A DNA stretch of 64,000 nt, from positions 1,612,001-1,676,000 of the forward strand of contig NZ_JAYXHR010000001.1 of NCBI RefSeq assembly GCF_036017065.1, in the 5' to 3' direction. The position numbers and the translations under genes were made by a program. Below are positions 35,778-46,200 of the stretch, in pieces; position 1 is the stretch's first letter, and the number at the start of each line of letters is the position of its first letter. The stretch is from Uliginosibacterium sp036017065. GTDB lineage: Bacteria; Pseudomonadota; Gammaproteobacteria; Burkholderiales; Rhodocyclaceae. The notes under the pieces were generated by a model. It made no database searches, was not told where the DNA came from, and saw only the letters and a list, made by a program, of their open reading frames with translations.

Positions 35778-37541
35778 TCAGGCGACAGCCTTGCCCGGCG
35801 CAGCTTCCGCCACGTAACGGTGGCGATTGACGATGCGCTTGTCGCGCGGGTGAGTCCCCGGAACAGCCGAGATGAGCGCCTTGGTGTAAGGGTGCTCGGG
35901 CGTGGAGCAGATCAGCCCTGCTTCGCCGGTCTCGACGATCTGGCCCTTGTACATCACGGCCACGCGGTCGCAGAAGTAACGGATCACGCCGATGTCGTGG
36001 CTGATGAGGATGTACGACAGGCCAAGCTTCTCCTGCAGGTCCAGCATCAGGTCGAGCACCTGCGAACGCAGCGTCACGTCCAGCGCCGAAGTCGCTTCGT
36101 CAGCGATGATCAGGCGCGGGTTCAGGGCCAGCGAACGGGCGATACCGATACGCTGACGCTGACCGCCCGAGAACGCATGCGGGTAGCGCTCCATGGCGGC
36201 GGACGGGATGCCCACGGTTTCCAGCAGCTTGCCGACGCGGTCGCGCAGCTCCTTGCCGGACGCCAGGCCGCTGACCAGCAACGGCTCGCCGACGATCTGA
36301 CCGATGGTCATGCGCGGGTTCAGCGAAGCGAACGGATCCTGGAACACCATGCGGATCTCGCGGTGAACCTGGCGCAACTCGCTCTTGCCGGCCTTGGCCA
36401 GGTCAGAGATGTTGCCGTTGCTCTTCTTGAACAGGATTTCGCCCGAGGTCGGTTCCAGCACGCGGATCAGGCAGTTGCCCATCGTGGTCTTGCCGGAGCC
36501 CGACTCACCCACGATCCCCAGGTTCTCGCCCTCGTACAGATCGAGCGAGACGTTGTCCAGCGCCTTGAACGGATCGCTGGCCTTGCCCAGGAAGCTCTTG
36601 CGCGACGGGTAGATCTTGGAGACGTTGCGCACTTCCAGCAGTTTCTTGTCGGTGATGGTGGACTTGCGCATCTTGCGCGCGGAAGTCTCCAGCTTGCGCA
36701 CCGAGTCGATCAGCTCCTTGGTGTAGTCATGCTGCGCCGTGTAGAAGATCTGCTCGGACGGTCCGAACTCCAGCATCTTGCCGTTCTTCATCACGCCGAT
36801 TTCGTCGGCGATCTCGGCCACCACGCCCATGTCGTGGGTGATGAACAGCACGGACATGCCGTAGGCCAGCTGTAGTTCCTTGATCAGCGCCAGGATTTCA
36901 GCCTGGGTGGTCACATCCAGCGCGGTGGTCGGCTCGTCGGCGATCAGGATCTTCGGGTTGCAGGCCAGCGCCATGGCGATCATGGCGCGCTGACGCATAC
37001 CGCCCGAGTACTCGAACGTGTACTTGTCGATGGCCACCGCCGGGTTGGGGATTTCCACGCGGCGCAGCAGCTCGATGGAGCGTGCGCGCGCTTCTTCCTT
37101 GTCCACGTTCTGGTGCAGCAGGATGGCTTCGGAGATCTGGCTGCCGATCGTGTGGATCGGCGACAGCGAGGTCATCGGCTCCTGGAAGATCATCGCGATC
37201 TCGTGGCCGCGGATGTTGCGGATCTGCTTGCTGCGCGGGTGCAACTGGGCGAGGTCCAGTGCCTTGCCGCTCTTCATTTGCTCATCGCCCCAGTAGAGGA
37301 TCTCACCACCGTAGATCTTGCCGGGGTAGTCCACGATCTGGAGGATCGAGCGAGCGGTCACGGACTTGCCGGAACCGGATTCGCCCACGATACAGAGCGT
37401 CTTGCCACGTTGCAGCTTGAAGCTGATGTCGTCGACCGCGCGGACCGCCTTGTCGTCATCGCCGAAGTGCGTCTTCAGGTTGCGGACGTCAAGAATGACG
37501 TCATGGGCACCCCGGGGGTTGGTATTCACGTTATCTGCCAT
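35778..37541 (-). CDS. ABC importer ATP-binding protein with two fused nucleotide-binding domains
   Basis: A 587-residue fusion of DppD- and DppF-like ATPases, the YejF-type layout. Domain 1 (about 15-275) has Walker A GESGSGKSVTAR, EYSGGMRQRAMIAMALACNP and ADEPTTALDVT. Domain 2 (about 300-570) has GESGSGKTTMGNCLIRV, FSGGQRQRIGIARSLALNP and ADEATSALDVT. The final region (CSTPEHPYTKALISAVPGTH) is typical of oligopeptide-family ATPases. It powers the importer formed with the two upstream permeases, which precede it by 12 bases and 2 bases respectively. Confidence 0.92.
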   Translation of the reverse strand: MADNVNTNPRGAHDVILDVRNLKTHFGDDDKAVRAVDDISFKLQRGKTLCIVGESGSGKSVTARSILQIVDYPGKIYGGEILYWGDEQMKSGKALDLAQLHPRSKQIRNIRGHEIAMIFQEPMTSLSPIHTIGSQISEAILLHQNVDKEEARARSIELLRRVEIPNPAVAIDKYTFEYSGGMRQRAMIAMALACNPKILIADEPTTALDVTTQAEILALIKELQLAYGMSVLFITHDMGVVAEIADEIGVMKNGKMLEFGPSEQIFYTAQHDYTKELIDSVRKLETSARKMRKSTITDKKLLEVRNVSKIYPSRKSFLGKASDPFKALDNVSLDLYEGENLGIVGESGSGKTTMGNCLIRVLEPTSGEILFKKSNGNISDLAKAGKSELRQVHREIRMVFQDPFASLNPRMTIGQIVGEPLLVSGLASGKELRDRVGKLLETVGIPSAAMERYPHAFSGGQRQRIGIARSLALNPRLIIADEATSALDVTLRSQVLDLMLDLQEKLGLSYILISHDIGVIRYFCDRVAVMYKGQIVETGEAGLICSTPEHPYTKALISAVPGTHPRDKRIVNRHRYVAEAAPGKAVA

Positions 37542-37553
37542 GTCAGCACCACA

Positions 37554-38687
37554 TCAATGCGAGTAGGGGTCGGCGGCGTCGCGCAGGCCGTCACCCATGA
37601 AGTTCAGGGACAGCACCGCAAGCACCACGCAAGCGCCGGGAATGAAGAGCCACGGAGCCGAAGCGATCGAACGGATGTTCTGCGCTTCCTTCAGCAGCAC
37701 GCCCCAGCTGATGGACGGCGGTTGCAGACCCAGGCCGAGGAAGGACAGCGAGGTCTCGGACAGGATCATGAAGGGCACCGCGAGCGTCACCGCAGCGATA
37801 ATGTGGCTGGCCAGCGAGGGCAGCATGTGACGGAAGATCACGCGGCGTTCGCTGCAGCCATCCAGCTTGGCGGCGATCACGAACACTTCACCACGCATGG
37901 CCAGGAAGCGACCGCGCACCACGCGGGCCAGTTCGGTCCAGCCGATCAGCGAGATCACCACCGTGATACCGAGGTACTGCAGGTGTGGCGGCCAGTTCTT
38001 CGGCAGCGCGGCAGCCAGGGCCAGCCAGATGGGGATCGTCGGCAGCGAAATGATGTATTCCACCACCCGCATCACGACCCAGTCGATCTTGCCGCCGTAG
38101 TAGCCGGACAGACCGCCGAGGGTGATACCCAGCAACACGCTGATGCACACGCCGACCAGACCCAGCGACATCGTGAAGCGACCACCGTAGATGGTGCGCG
38201 ACAACACGTCACGACCCATGCGGTCAGCACCGAAGATGAAGAAGCGCTCGTTGGGATCCTTGGGGCCGAGCAGGTGCACGTCGGTCTCGATCAGGCCCAG
38301 CAATTTGTACTTGTGACCACGTGCGAAGAGGGCCAGGTCCGTCTTGCGACCGTCGTCTTCGACGAAGATCGGCTTCAGCGTATGCGGATCACGTTCCAGG
38401 CGATAGCCGGTGACGTGGAAGCGGAAGCCATCCTTGTCGAAGAAGTGGATGGATTGCGGCGGATGGTAGGTCAGGCGCGAGTTGGCTTCTTCCGGGTCGA
38501 ACGGTGCGAAGAACTCGGCAAACAGCGCGATCAGGTAGAACAGCGCCACCACCACCATGCCCGCCACCGCCAGCTTGTGCTTGCGGAAGCGGTGCCACAT
38601 CAGGGTCCATTGCGAGGCGTACTCGATTCCGCCGCGCAGGTTGGCCATATTGACCGGAGCAGCGGTCGTCGTAGGAGTTTGACTCAT
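37554..38687 (-). CDS. ABC importer permease, DppC/YejE-like
   Basis: A 377-residue inner-membrane permease with an N-terminal membrane helix (VAGMVVVALFYLIALFAEFF). A long periplasmic insertion follows (HPPQSIHFFDKDGFRFHVTG onward), as in YejE. After it come five membrane helices with the permease EAA motif (VVRGRFLAMRGEVFVIAAKL). The C terminus NFMGDGLRDAADPYSH is the family ending. It pairs with the permease encoded immediately upstream (2 bases apart). Confidence 0.92.
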   Translation of the reverse strand: MSQTPTTTAAPVNMANLRGGIEYASQWTLMWHRFRKHKLAVAGMVVVALFYLIALFAEFFAPFDPEEANSRLTYHPPQSIHFFDKDGFRFHVTGYRLERDPHTLKPIFVEDDGRKTDLALFARGHKYKLLGLIETDVHLLGPKDPNERFFIFGADRMGRDVLSRTIYGGRFTMSLGLVGVCISVLLGITLGGLSGYYGGKIDWVVMRVVEYIISLPTIPIWLALAAALPKNWPPHLQYLGITVVISLIGWTELARVVRGRFLAMRGEVFVIAAKLDGCSERRVIFRHMLPSLASHIIAAVTLAVPFMILSETSLSFLGLGLQPPSISWGVLLKEAQNIRSIASAPWLFIPGACVVLAVLSLNFMGDGLRDAADPYSH

Positions 38688-38689
38688 TG

Positions 38690-39673
38690 TTATTGCACCC
38701 GGATACGCGGATCAAGAACCACAAGAAGGATGTCGGAGAGCAGCGTGCCGATGACGGTCATCAGGCACAGCAGCAACAGGAACGCACCCGAGAGGTAGAT
38801 GTCCTGCGACAACAGGGATTGCATCAGCATCGGACCGGCGATCGGCATGTTCAGCACGATCGACACGATCACGGCACCCGACACCAGACGCGGCACGGTC
38901 CAGCCCAGCGTACTGACGAAGGGGTTCAGCGCGATGCGCACCGGGTACTTCAGCAGCAGCTTGGTTTCGGTCAGGCCCTTGGCACGTGCGGTCACCACGT
39001 ACGGCATGTGCAACTGGTCGATCAGGTTGGCACGCATGATGCGGATCAGCGAGGCCGAGGCTTCGGTACCCAGGATGATCACCGGGATCCACATGTGGGC
39101 CATCAGGTCCTTGACACGACCCCAGGACCACGGCGCGTTCGCGTACTCGGGCGAGAACAGGCCGGTCACGTCGGCATTGAAGAGCTTGACGCTCATGTAC
39201 ATCAGGATCAGCGCGATCAGGAAGCCCGGCACGGCGAGGCTCACGAAAGCGATGAAGGTGAAGGAGTAGTCCAGCAGGGAGTAGCGGCGCACGGCGGAAT
39301 AGATACCGACCGGCAGCGCGATACACCAGGACAGGATAAGGGTCGAAACAGTGACGACGAGGGTGAGACCCATGCGTTCGCCCAACAGGGTGGCCACCGG
39401 CGCATTCCACTCGAAGGAGTAGCCGAAGTTGCCCTGCACCACGCCACCGATCCAGGCGAAGTACTGGACGATCAGCGGTTGGTCGAGACCGAAGCGACGT
39501 CGCATCTCTTCCATCATCGCGGGGGTCACTTCCTCACCGGCTGCAGCAGCCTGGGCCGCCCAACTGGTCACGAAGTCGCCCGGCGGCAACTGGATGAGCA
39601 CGAACACGGTGAGCGATACCAGGAACATGAACGGTATCGCCGAAAGTAAGCGCTTGAAGATGTAGTTAAGCAC
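38690..39673 (-). CDS. ABC importer permease, DppB/YejB-like
   Basis: A 327-residue permease starting at GTG 39673, so that the protein begins with the standard LNYIFKRLLSAIPFMFLVSL helix of this family. An upstream ATG extension would add unrelated residues. Features are LIQLPPGDFV, the long loop with MMEEMRRRFGLDQPLIVQYF and the EAA region YVVTARAKGLTETKLLLKYP. The C terminus is LLSDILLVVLDPRIRVQ. It forms the channel with the DppC-like protein. Confidence 0.92.
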   Translation of the reverse strand: MLNYIFKRLLSAIPFMFLVSLTVFVLIQLPPGDFVTSWAAQAAAAGEEVTPAMMEEMRRRFGLDQPLIVQYFAWIGGVVQGNFGYSFEWNAPVATLLGERMGLTLVVTVSTLILSWCIALPVGIYSAVRRYSLLDYSFTFIAFVSLAVPGFLIALILMYMSVKLFNADVTGLFSPEYANAPWSWGRVKDLMAHMWIPVIILGTEASASLIRIMRANLIDQLHMPYVVTARAKGLTETKLLLKYPVRIALNPFVSTLGWTVPRLVSGAVIVSIVLNMPIAGPMLMQSLLSQDIYLSGAFLLLLCLMTVIGTLLSDILLVVLDPRIRVQ

Positions 39674-39770
39674 GGGACAGCTCTCGTCGTAAGAAAACCT
39701 GGGGAGCAAGGTTCTCCCGGGAGTGCCCTGAGGCACTCCAGAGAGACTCTTCTTCTAATGTTGGATCAGC

Positions 39771-41693
39771 TTAGCGGTACGACCATTGCTGCAGCAGGGC
39801 CGGGCCCGGAGTCGGGTAGGTCCAGCCGGACGGCATCTTGTCGTAGACGTTGATCAGCTTGTTGTTCACCACGCCGGTCTCGTACGCGGGGCGCACGGTA
39901 CCGATCACTTCGAAGGCTTCGGCGGCTTCAGCCAGAATTTCCTTGAAGGTCGTGTCAGCCTGAGCCTGGCTGCTGGCCTTCTGCCACTTCTCGAACAGAT
40001 CGAAGCGCTTCTTCATGCTGGCGCTCGGCTCTTCGCCTTGCTTGCCGTCGGTCGCCCACCAGCGCTGCCACAGCAGGCTCTGACGAGACTCTTGCGGGTG
40101 TTGCGACAGGTAAGCACGCGGGTTGAACGGAGCGTCCATGCCGCCAGGAGCGTTGTCGACCGAGATGTCGTACTCGTTACGCGCAGCACGATCGTAGAAC
40201 AGCGTGCGCTCGGAGCTCTGGATCACCATGTCGATACCGGCCTTGGCCCATTGACGACGGATCAGTTCCAGACCTTCGATGTGGTGCGAGTTGGCGATCG
40301 AAGCGATGACGTTGATCGAGACACGGCCGCCAGTCGGATACAGACGGAAGCCGTCGTTATCCTTCTTGTTCAGGCCCAAGGCGTCCAGCATCTCGTTCGC
40401 CTTCTTCAGGTCGTACTGGATGTACTGGGTGCCGAGCTTCTCGTTGTACCACTTGGATTGCTTCAGCGGACCGACTTGCCACGGAGCGCCTTGGCCCAGG
40501 AAGACGATGTCGTTGATTTCCTTGCGGTCGGTCGCCAGCGACAGGGCGATCCGGAAGTCTTTCTTGCGGATCTGCTCACGCAGCTTGGCGTTCGGCGAAG
40601 TCTGGTTCACATACATGGCCAGCGAGCTGGCGTTGATGTTCGGCAGACTCACCAGGCGATAGCCACCCTTCGCAGCATTCTCGGCCAGCACCGGACGGTT
40701 CTGGATGTTCGAGATGTGACGCAGTTGCCAGTCGAGCGAACCGTTGATCGAGTTCAGCACGATGGTTTCGACTTCGGAGATCACCGACAGCTGGACGGTG
40801 TCGATGTAAGGCAGTTGCTTGCCTTCCTTGTCGACCTGCCAGAAGTACGGGTTGCGCTTCAGGACCACGCGGGTGGAGGAACCACTGTACGGCTCGGCAA
40901 CGATCCACGGATCCAGCGTCGGACGGTTCGGCATGCTGAAACGAGTGGCGCCAGCCGGCGGCTCGATGTCGGCACACTCGCGACGGAACAGATCGGACCA
41001 GCCCTTCAGCTTGGCATCTGCCACGTCCTTGGCGACGTTCTGGTTGTACTTCGGGTGGAACTTCTGGCAGTAGTTCTTGGACCACAGGGTCGGGTGCTGC
41101 AGCACCGGGGTGGCCAGTTGCTCGATGAAGCCGACATAGGGGCCATCGAACTTGAACTTGACGGTTTCGTTGTCGACCTTGGTGACCGCAACATACTTGT
41201 TGTTGATCACGTAGGCGGGCGGCGGGCTGGACAGGAATTCCTTGTTGCCGACCACATCGTTCATGCTGAACACGACGTCATCAGCGGTGAACGGGGTGCC
41301 ATCCGACCACTTCATGCCCTTGCGCAGCTTGAAGGTGTACTCGCTACCGTCCGGGGACAGGGTCCAGCTTTCAGCGACGTTGGGCTCAACCTTGTTGAAG
41401 TCCATGGACCAGCGCACCAGGCCTTGGTTGCCGACAACGCGCAGGATTGCATTCTGGTCACCGTTACCACGCAGCGCATTGCGCAGCGTGCCGCCATACT
41501 TGCCGCTACGCTCCAGCGGGGTAATGACTTGGGGCTTTTCAGGCAGGCGCTGCGCAACGGGCGGCAGCTTTTTCTCTTTCACCAGAGCAGCCAGCTCGGG
41601 CGCTTCGGAGTAGGTCTGGGCCATGGCGGGCATTGCCACCACGCCGGCAGACGCTACCGCCAGAGCGAACTTCAGAGAGGTCTTGTTCCTCAT
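39771..41693 (-). CDS. ABC importer extracellular solute-binding protein, family 5
   Basis: A 640-residue periplasmic binding protein with signal peptide MRNKTSLKFALAVASAGVVA and cleavage after AMA. SBP_bac_5 motifs are GNQGLVRWSMDFNKVEPNVA, ESWTLSPDGSEYTFKLRKGM and KWSDGTPFTADDVVFSMNDV. Family 5 proteins bind peptides, but many long members bind oligosaccharides. The adjacent pectinase cluster and the shared promoter element make oligogalacturonide or another pectin fragment a reasonable guess; binding is not demonstrated. ATG 41693 follows AGGAGGACACA. Confidence 0.92.
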   Translation of the reverse strand: MRNKTSLKFALAVASAGVVAMPAMAQTYSEAPELAALVKEKKLPPVAQRLPEKPQVITPLERSGKYGGTLRNALRGNGDQNAILRVVGNQGLVRWSMDFNKVEPNVAESWTLSPDGSEYTFKLRKGMKWSDGTPFTADDVVFSMNDVVGNKEFLSSPPPAYVINNKYVAVTKVDNETVKFKFDGPYVGFIEQLATPVLQHPTLWSKNYCQKFHPKYNQNVAKDVADAKLKGWSDLFRRECADIEPPAGATRFSMPNRPTLDPWIVAEPYSGSSTRVVLKRNPYFWQVDKEGKQLPYIDTVQLSVISEVETIVLNSINGSLDWQLRHISNIQNRPVLAENAAKGGYRLVSLPNINASSLAMYVNQTSPNAKLREQIRKKDFRIALSLATDRKEINDIVFLGQGAPWQVGPLKQSKWYNEKLGTQYIQYDLKKANEMLDALGLNKKDNDGFRLYPTGGRVSINVIASIANSHHIEGLELIRRQWAKAGIDMVIQSSERTLFYDRAARNEYDISVDNAPGGMDAPFNPRAYLSQHPQESRQSLLWQRWWATDGKQGEEPSASMKKRFDLFEKWQKASSQAQADTTFKEILAEAAEAFEVIGTVRPAYETGVVNNKLINVYDKMPSGWTYPTPGPALLQQWSYR

Positions 41694-41757
41694 TGTGTCC
41701 TCCTAGTTTCAAGAAATGTGCGGGAATCCAACGGACTAACCGCCGCCACCCGACTTT

Positions 41758-41805
41758 GTCATCATACAAGTCGCTTATGTCGTCATACAAGCAACTTGTT
41801 ACATG
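41758..41805 (-). promoter_or_regulatory. direct-repeat operator candidate upstream of the ABC importer
   Basis: GTCATCATACAAG (41758-41770) and GTCGTCATACAAG (41779-41791) are a 13-bp direct repeat (12 of 13 identical) spaced exactly 21 bp, two helical turns. The second copy runs into CAACTTGTTACATG (41792-41805), shared with the pectinase leader. On the minus strand the core reads CTTGTATGACGAC, like GntR-family FCD operators. Confidence 0.55.
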
Positions 41806-42191
41806 GCGGGCCGCAAGCTTGCCACAACTGCACCCCAGTTACATCACGTCCCTGAGCATTCGTTTCAGATTAAGCGCAGGCCGCGGATTGTTACCTGTCA
41901 ATAATCAAAAACCCTAGCCTTAGTTACCCGCGGTTTGTGAAATTTCCCCGCTTGTCATGTCCCCGACCCCGGCGCAGCATTCCGTCAGCACCGAATCTTG
42001 TGCAACGCACAAAATCAAGCACTTAGCCCTGCCACTAGGGGTTCACCCTGAGCGTAGCGGTTCTGTTAGGAAAGATAAATTTGCACTGCAATGTAAACAA
42101 CACAGACCTGCTCAAGGCGCGTTGGCACCCGGCCGATATGCCTGACAGAATCCGGGAATACGCTGCGCAGCGGCCCGCGTCAGGGGACTTC
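41806..42191. other. intergenic region before the HD-GYP regulator
   Basis: About 390 bases with no convincing gene. It is A/T-richer than the flanks around 41870-41950 and contains TTTGCACTGCAATGTAAAC at 42078-42096, a TGCACTGCA-type motif of unknown meaning. GGGGAC at 42184-42189 precedes the next start. Confidence 0.35.
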
Positions 42192-43235
42192 ATGCAAATC
42201 GCCATCGTCGAGGACACGCCGGTCAACCTGGTGGTCATGCAAAGCCTGGTGGTCCGGCTGGCGACCGCCGAGCAGCCCATCGACTGCCAGGTATTTTCGG
42301 AACCGGAGGCCGGCCTGGCGTGGTGTCAGGCCAACCGTCCGGACCTGATCATCGTCGACTACATGATGCCGGGCATGGACGGCATCGATTTCATCCGCCA
42401 TTGCCGCCAGACCGAGCACCTCAGGGAACTGCCGATCCTGATGGTGACCGCGGCAGCCGAGCGGGAGGTGCGCTATGGCGCGCTGGACGCCGGCGCCACC
42501 GATTTCCTCACCAAACCGATCGACCGCAACGAGTTCCTGCCTCGCGTCCGCAACATGATGCGGCTGCGCGCGCACATGACGGCAATGGGCGCACGGGCAG
42601 ACGTCCTGGCCCGGGAAGTCCGCAAGGCCACCGAGGAAATCCAGCGGCGGGAACGCGAAACCGTCGTCCGGCTGGCGCGCGCCGCGGAGTTCCGCGACCC
42701 GGAAACCGGTGCCCACATCAACCGGATGGCGCAGTACTCGCTGCTGATCGCGCGCCACCTCGGCCTCGATGAAGACGACCTCGACTCCCTGTTGACCGCC
42801 GCACCGATGCACGATGTAGGAAAACTGGGCACGCCAGACCACATCCTGCTGAAGCCGGGCCGCCTCACCGAGGACGAACTCAAGATCATGCGACTCCACC
42901 CGCTGATCGGCTACGAAATTCTCAAGGATTCGGCCTCGCCGATGCTGCAGATGGCCGCCCAGATCGCGCTGTCGCATCACGAAAAATTCGACGGCTCCGG
43001 CTACCCTCACGGATTGCATGGCAACGACATCCCCCTGGTGGGACGCATCGTTGCCGTGGCGGACGTGTTCGATGCCCTGACCTCCGCCCGCCCCTACAAA
43101 CCGGCCTGGGACATCGAGCGGGCGCGCAACTACCTCATCGACAATTCCGGCTCGCATTTCGACCCGGCCTGCATCGACGCCCTGCTCTCCCAGTGGAGCG
43201 AAGTGCTGGGCGTCCGCCAGCACTACCAGGACTAG
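42192..43235 (+). CDS. HD-GYP response regulator (c-di-GMP phosphodiesterase)
   Basis: A 347-residue two-domain protein. The REC domain (1-120) has E7/D8, phosphoacceptor D56 in LIIVDYMMPGMDG and K in LTKPIDRNEF. A helical linker leads to an intact HD-GYP domain: HINRMAQYSLLIARHLG, PMHDVGKLGTPDHILLKPGR, HPLIGYEIL, SHHEKFDGSGYPHGL and VADVFDALTSARPYK. HD-GYP proteins hydrolyse cyclic di-GMP. ATG 42192 follows CAGGGGAC. The hybrid kinase gene starts 12 bases downstream, so the pair is very likely one signalling unit. Confidence 0.93.
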   Translation: MQIAIVEDTPVNLVVMQSLVVRLATAEQPIDCQVFSEPEAGLAWCQANRPDLIIVDYMMPGMDGIDFIRHCRQTEHLRELPILMVTAAAEREVRYGALDAGATDFLTKPIDRNEFLPRVRNMMRLRAHMTAMGARADVLAREVRKATEEIQRRERETVVRLARAAEFRDPETGAHINRMAQYSLLIARHLGLDEDDLDSLLTAAPMHDVGKLGTPDHILLKPGRLTEDELKIMRLHPLIGYEILKDSASPMLQMAAQIALSHHEKFDGSGYPHGLHGNDIPLVGRIVAVADVFDALTSARPYKPAWDIERARNYLIDNSGSHFDPACIDALLSQWSEVLGVRQHYQD

Positions 43236-43247
43236 GCGCCCGTTTCC

Positions 43248-46200
43248 ATGCTTGCGGTCGGAGACCAGTTCAGGCGCTGGCTGCCTCGCGGTCTGCTGTG
43301 GCAACTGGCAGTGCTGTTCGCGCTGCTGTTCTCCGTGTCGATCGGGCTCTACGCCTTCTACACCGCCCACACCCAGGGCGAGCACCTCAGCAGGCAACTC
43401 GAAGCCCAGGCGGTGGCGCTGTCGTCCGGACTCGCCGCGGCTGCAGCCAACGAGGTCAAGCGCCAGAACGCCGCGCAGATCGAACAGATCCTGCTCCAGG
43501 CGCGCGATTTCTCGGACGTGCTGCGCATCGAAGCCATCAGCACCGCCGGCAAACCCTTCGCGTCCCTGTCCCGCCATGATGATGGCGTACTGCGGCCCGA
43601 CGAAGCGCCGCGGCCCGTGATGCCACCGGGCAAGCTGCAGACCGAGGTGCGCCTCACCGACAATCCGGACATCAGCCACAAGGAGACGCTGCTGGAGGTG
43701 TGGCAACCCATCGTGCCGGGCTACCACGTCGGCTGGATCCACCTGTATTACAGCACCCGCCAGGCGGCCAGCCTGCGCAAGGGCATGATGATAGACAGCG
43801 TAGTGGTCGGCATATCCGCCGCCCTGTGCGCGTCCATCCTCGTCCTGCTGTTCCTGCGCCGGCCCCTGCTGCGCCTGCGCGCCGCCACCGGTTTCGCCGA
43901 GCGGCTGGACCGCGAGTACGGACGCACCCTGGACGCCGACGCCGGTGTCGAAGACATCGACGCCCTGGTGCGGGCGCTCAACTGGACGTCGACGCGGCTG
44001 CACGAGCAGCAGTCTGCGCTTGCCCAGAGCGAGTCACGCAAGCGCGCCATCGTCGAGTCCTCGCTGGACGCCATCATCTCGATGGACGGCGATGGCCGCA
44101 TCCAGGAGTTCAACGAGGCGGCGGAGCGCATCTTCGGCTACACCCGCGAGGAAGTCCTGTTGCAGCCGGCAGATGCCTTCATCGTCCCGCCCGGCCTCCA
44201 GCGCAGCGGACTGAAAGGCCTGCAGCACTACCTTCATGGCCAGGCCGCGGGGATGTTCGGCCAGCGCTTCGAGGTCAGCATGCAGCGCAAGGGCGGCGAG
44301 GTGTTTCCTGCCGAACTCGCGGTGGTGCGCATTCCATCGGAGAGCGAACCGCTCTACTCCGCCTTCCTGCGCGACATTTCCGAGCGCAAGCACGCCGAGC
44401 AGGCCCTGGTGGTCAGCGAGACGCGCTTCCGCAACACGGTGGAATCGCTGTCCGAGCTGGTCTTCGAAACCGACGCGCTGTCGCGATGGACCTATCTCAA
44501 CCCGGCCTGGAAGACCATCACCCAGTACGAGATCGATGAAGGCCTGGGGCGTTCGGTCATCGACTTCGCGCCAGCAGACGAACGACCACGCATCACCGCA
44601 GCCTTCAAGCCGCTGTTCCGCGGCGAGACCGACACGCTCCACCAGGAATTCCGCTACCTCACCAAGTCCGGCGGCATCCGCTGGCTGGAAGTGTTCTGCC
44701 GCGCGCGCCGCGACGAAACCGGACGCTTCCTGGCCTACACCGGCACGGTTACCGACATTACCGCGCGGAAACTGTCGGAACGCGCGATGCAGGACCAGCT
44801 GCAGTTCATGCAGAGCCTGATCGACAGCATTCCGAACAGCATCTACATGAAGGACCGCAGCGGCCGCTACCTGGCCTTCAACCGCGCCTGCGAAGCCTTC
44901 TTCGGCATCGACCGCAACGAGTGGATCAACCGGACGGTCTTCGACCTGTATGACGACCGGGAAATGGCCGCCTGGCACCACGAGCGCGACATCGTCCTGC
45001 TGCGCGAAGGCGGCGCGCAGAGTTTCGAGACGGTGATCCGCAACCGTCGCGGCGACATGATCGACACGCTGTACCAGAAGACCCTGTACTACCACGCGGA
45101 CGGCAGCGTCGCCGGCATTGTCGGCACCATGACCGACATCTCCGAACGCAAGACCGCCGAACGCGCCATCCTTCGCGCCAAGGAAGCAGCCGAGGCAGCC
45201 AGCCGCGCCAAGGGTGACTTCCTGGCCAACATGAGCCACGAAATCCGCACCCCGATGAACGCCATCATCGGCATGACGGAGCTGACGCTCGACACCCGGC
45301 TCGACGACCAGCAGCGCGAATACCTGCAGCTGGTGCGCGACTCGGCCGATTCGCTGCTGACCATCATCAACGACATCCTCGACTTCTCGAAGATCGAGGC
45401 TGGTCGCATGGAGCTGGAGCAGGTGCCCTTCTCCCTGCGGGACTGCGTGAACGGCACCCTGCGCATGCTGACGCGCAGTGCGCAGGACAAGAACCTGGAG
45501 CTGGAGTCCCGCATCGACGCCGATCTGCCGGCACGCCTCATCGGCGACCCGCACCGGCTGCGCCAGGTATTGCTCAACCTGCTCTCCAACGCGCTGAAGT
45601 TCACCGAGGCAGGCGGCGTCAGCGTATCGGTGGACCGTTTGCACAACGCGACCGACGACGCCGGCACGATCTCGCTGCGCGTGGCCGTCGAGGACACCGG
45701 CATCGGCATTCCGGCAGACAAGCAGGCGCTCATCTTCGAGGCCTTCTCGCAGGCGGACACCTCCACGACGCGCCGCTTCGGCGGCACCGGGCTGGGGCTC
45801 GCCATCTGCAGCCGCCTGGTCGACGCCATGGGCGGACGTCTCATCGTGGTCAGCACGCCCGGTGTCGGCAGTACCTTCAGCTTCCTGATCGCGCTCCAGG
45901 TCGCCGACGGCGACGCACCCGCCGCAAACCTGCTGCCGGATGCTGCCAGCGCCGCGCCGACGCGCCCGCTGCGCCTGCTGCTGGCCGAAGACAACCCGGT
46001 CAACCAGACGCTGGCCTTGCGGATGCTGGAAAAGCTCGGGCACACCACCCTGGTCGTCGACAACGGCCAGCTGGCATTCGACACGCTGCGCAGCAACGAA
46101 CATTTCGATGCCGTGCTGATGGATGTCCAGATGCCGATCATGGGGGGCTTCGAGGCCACCCAGGCGATCCGCCAGCTCGAACAGAACATGCAGCGGGTGC

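Noticed and set aside
29613..41693. Pectin locus as a mobile genomic island
   Set aside because: No integrase, transposase, tRNA boundary or flanking repeat was seen and base composition is not obviously different, so transfer remains unproven.
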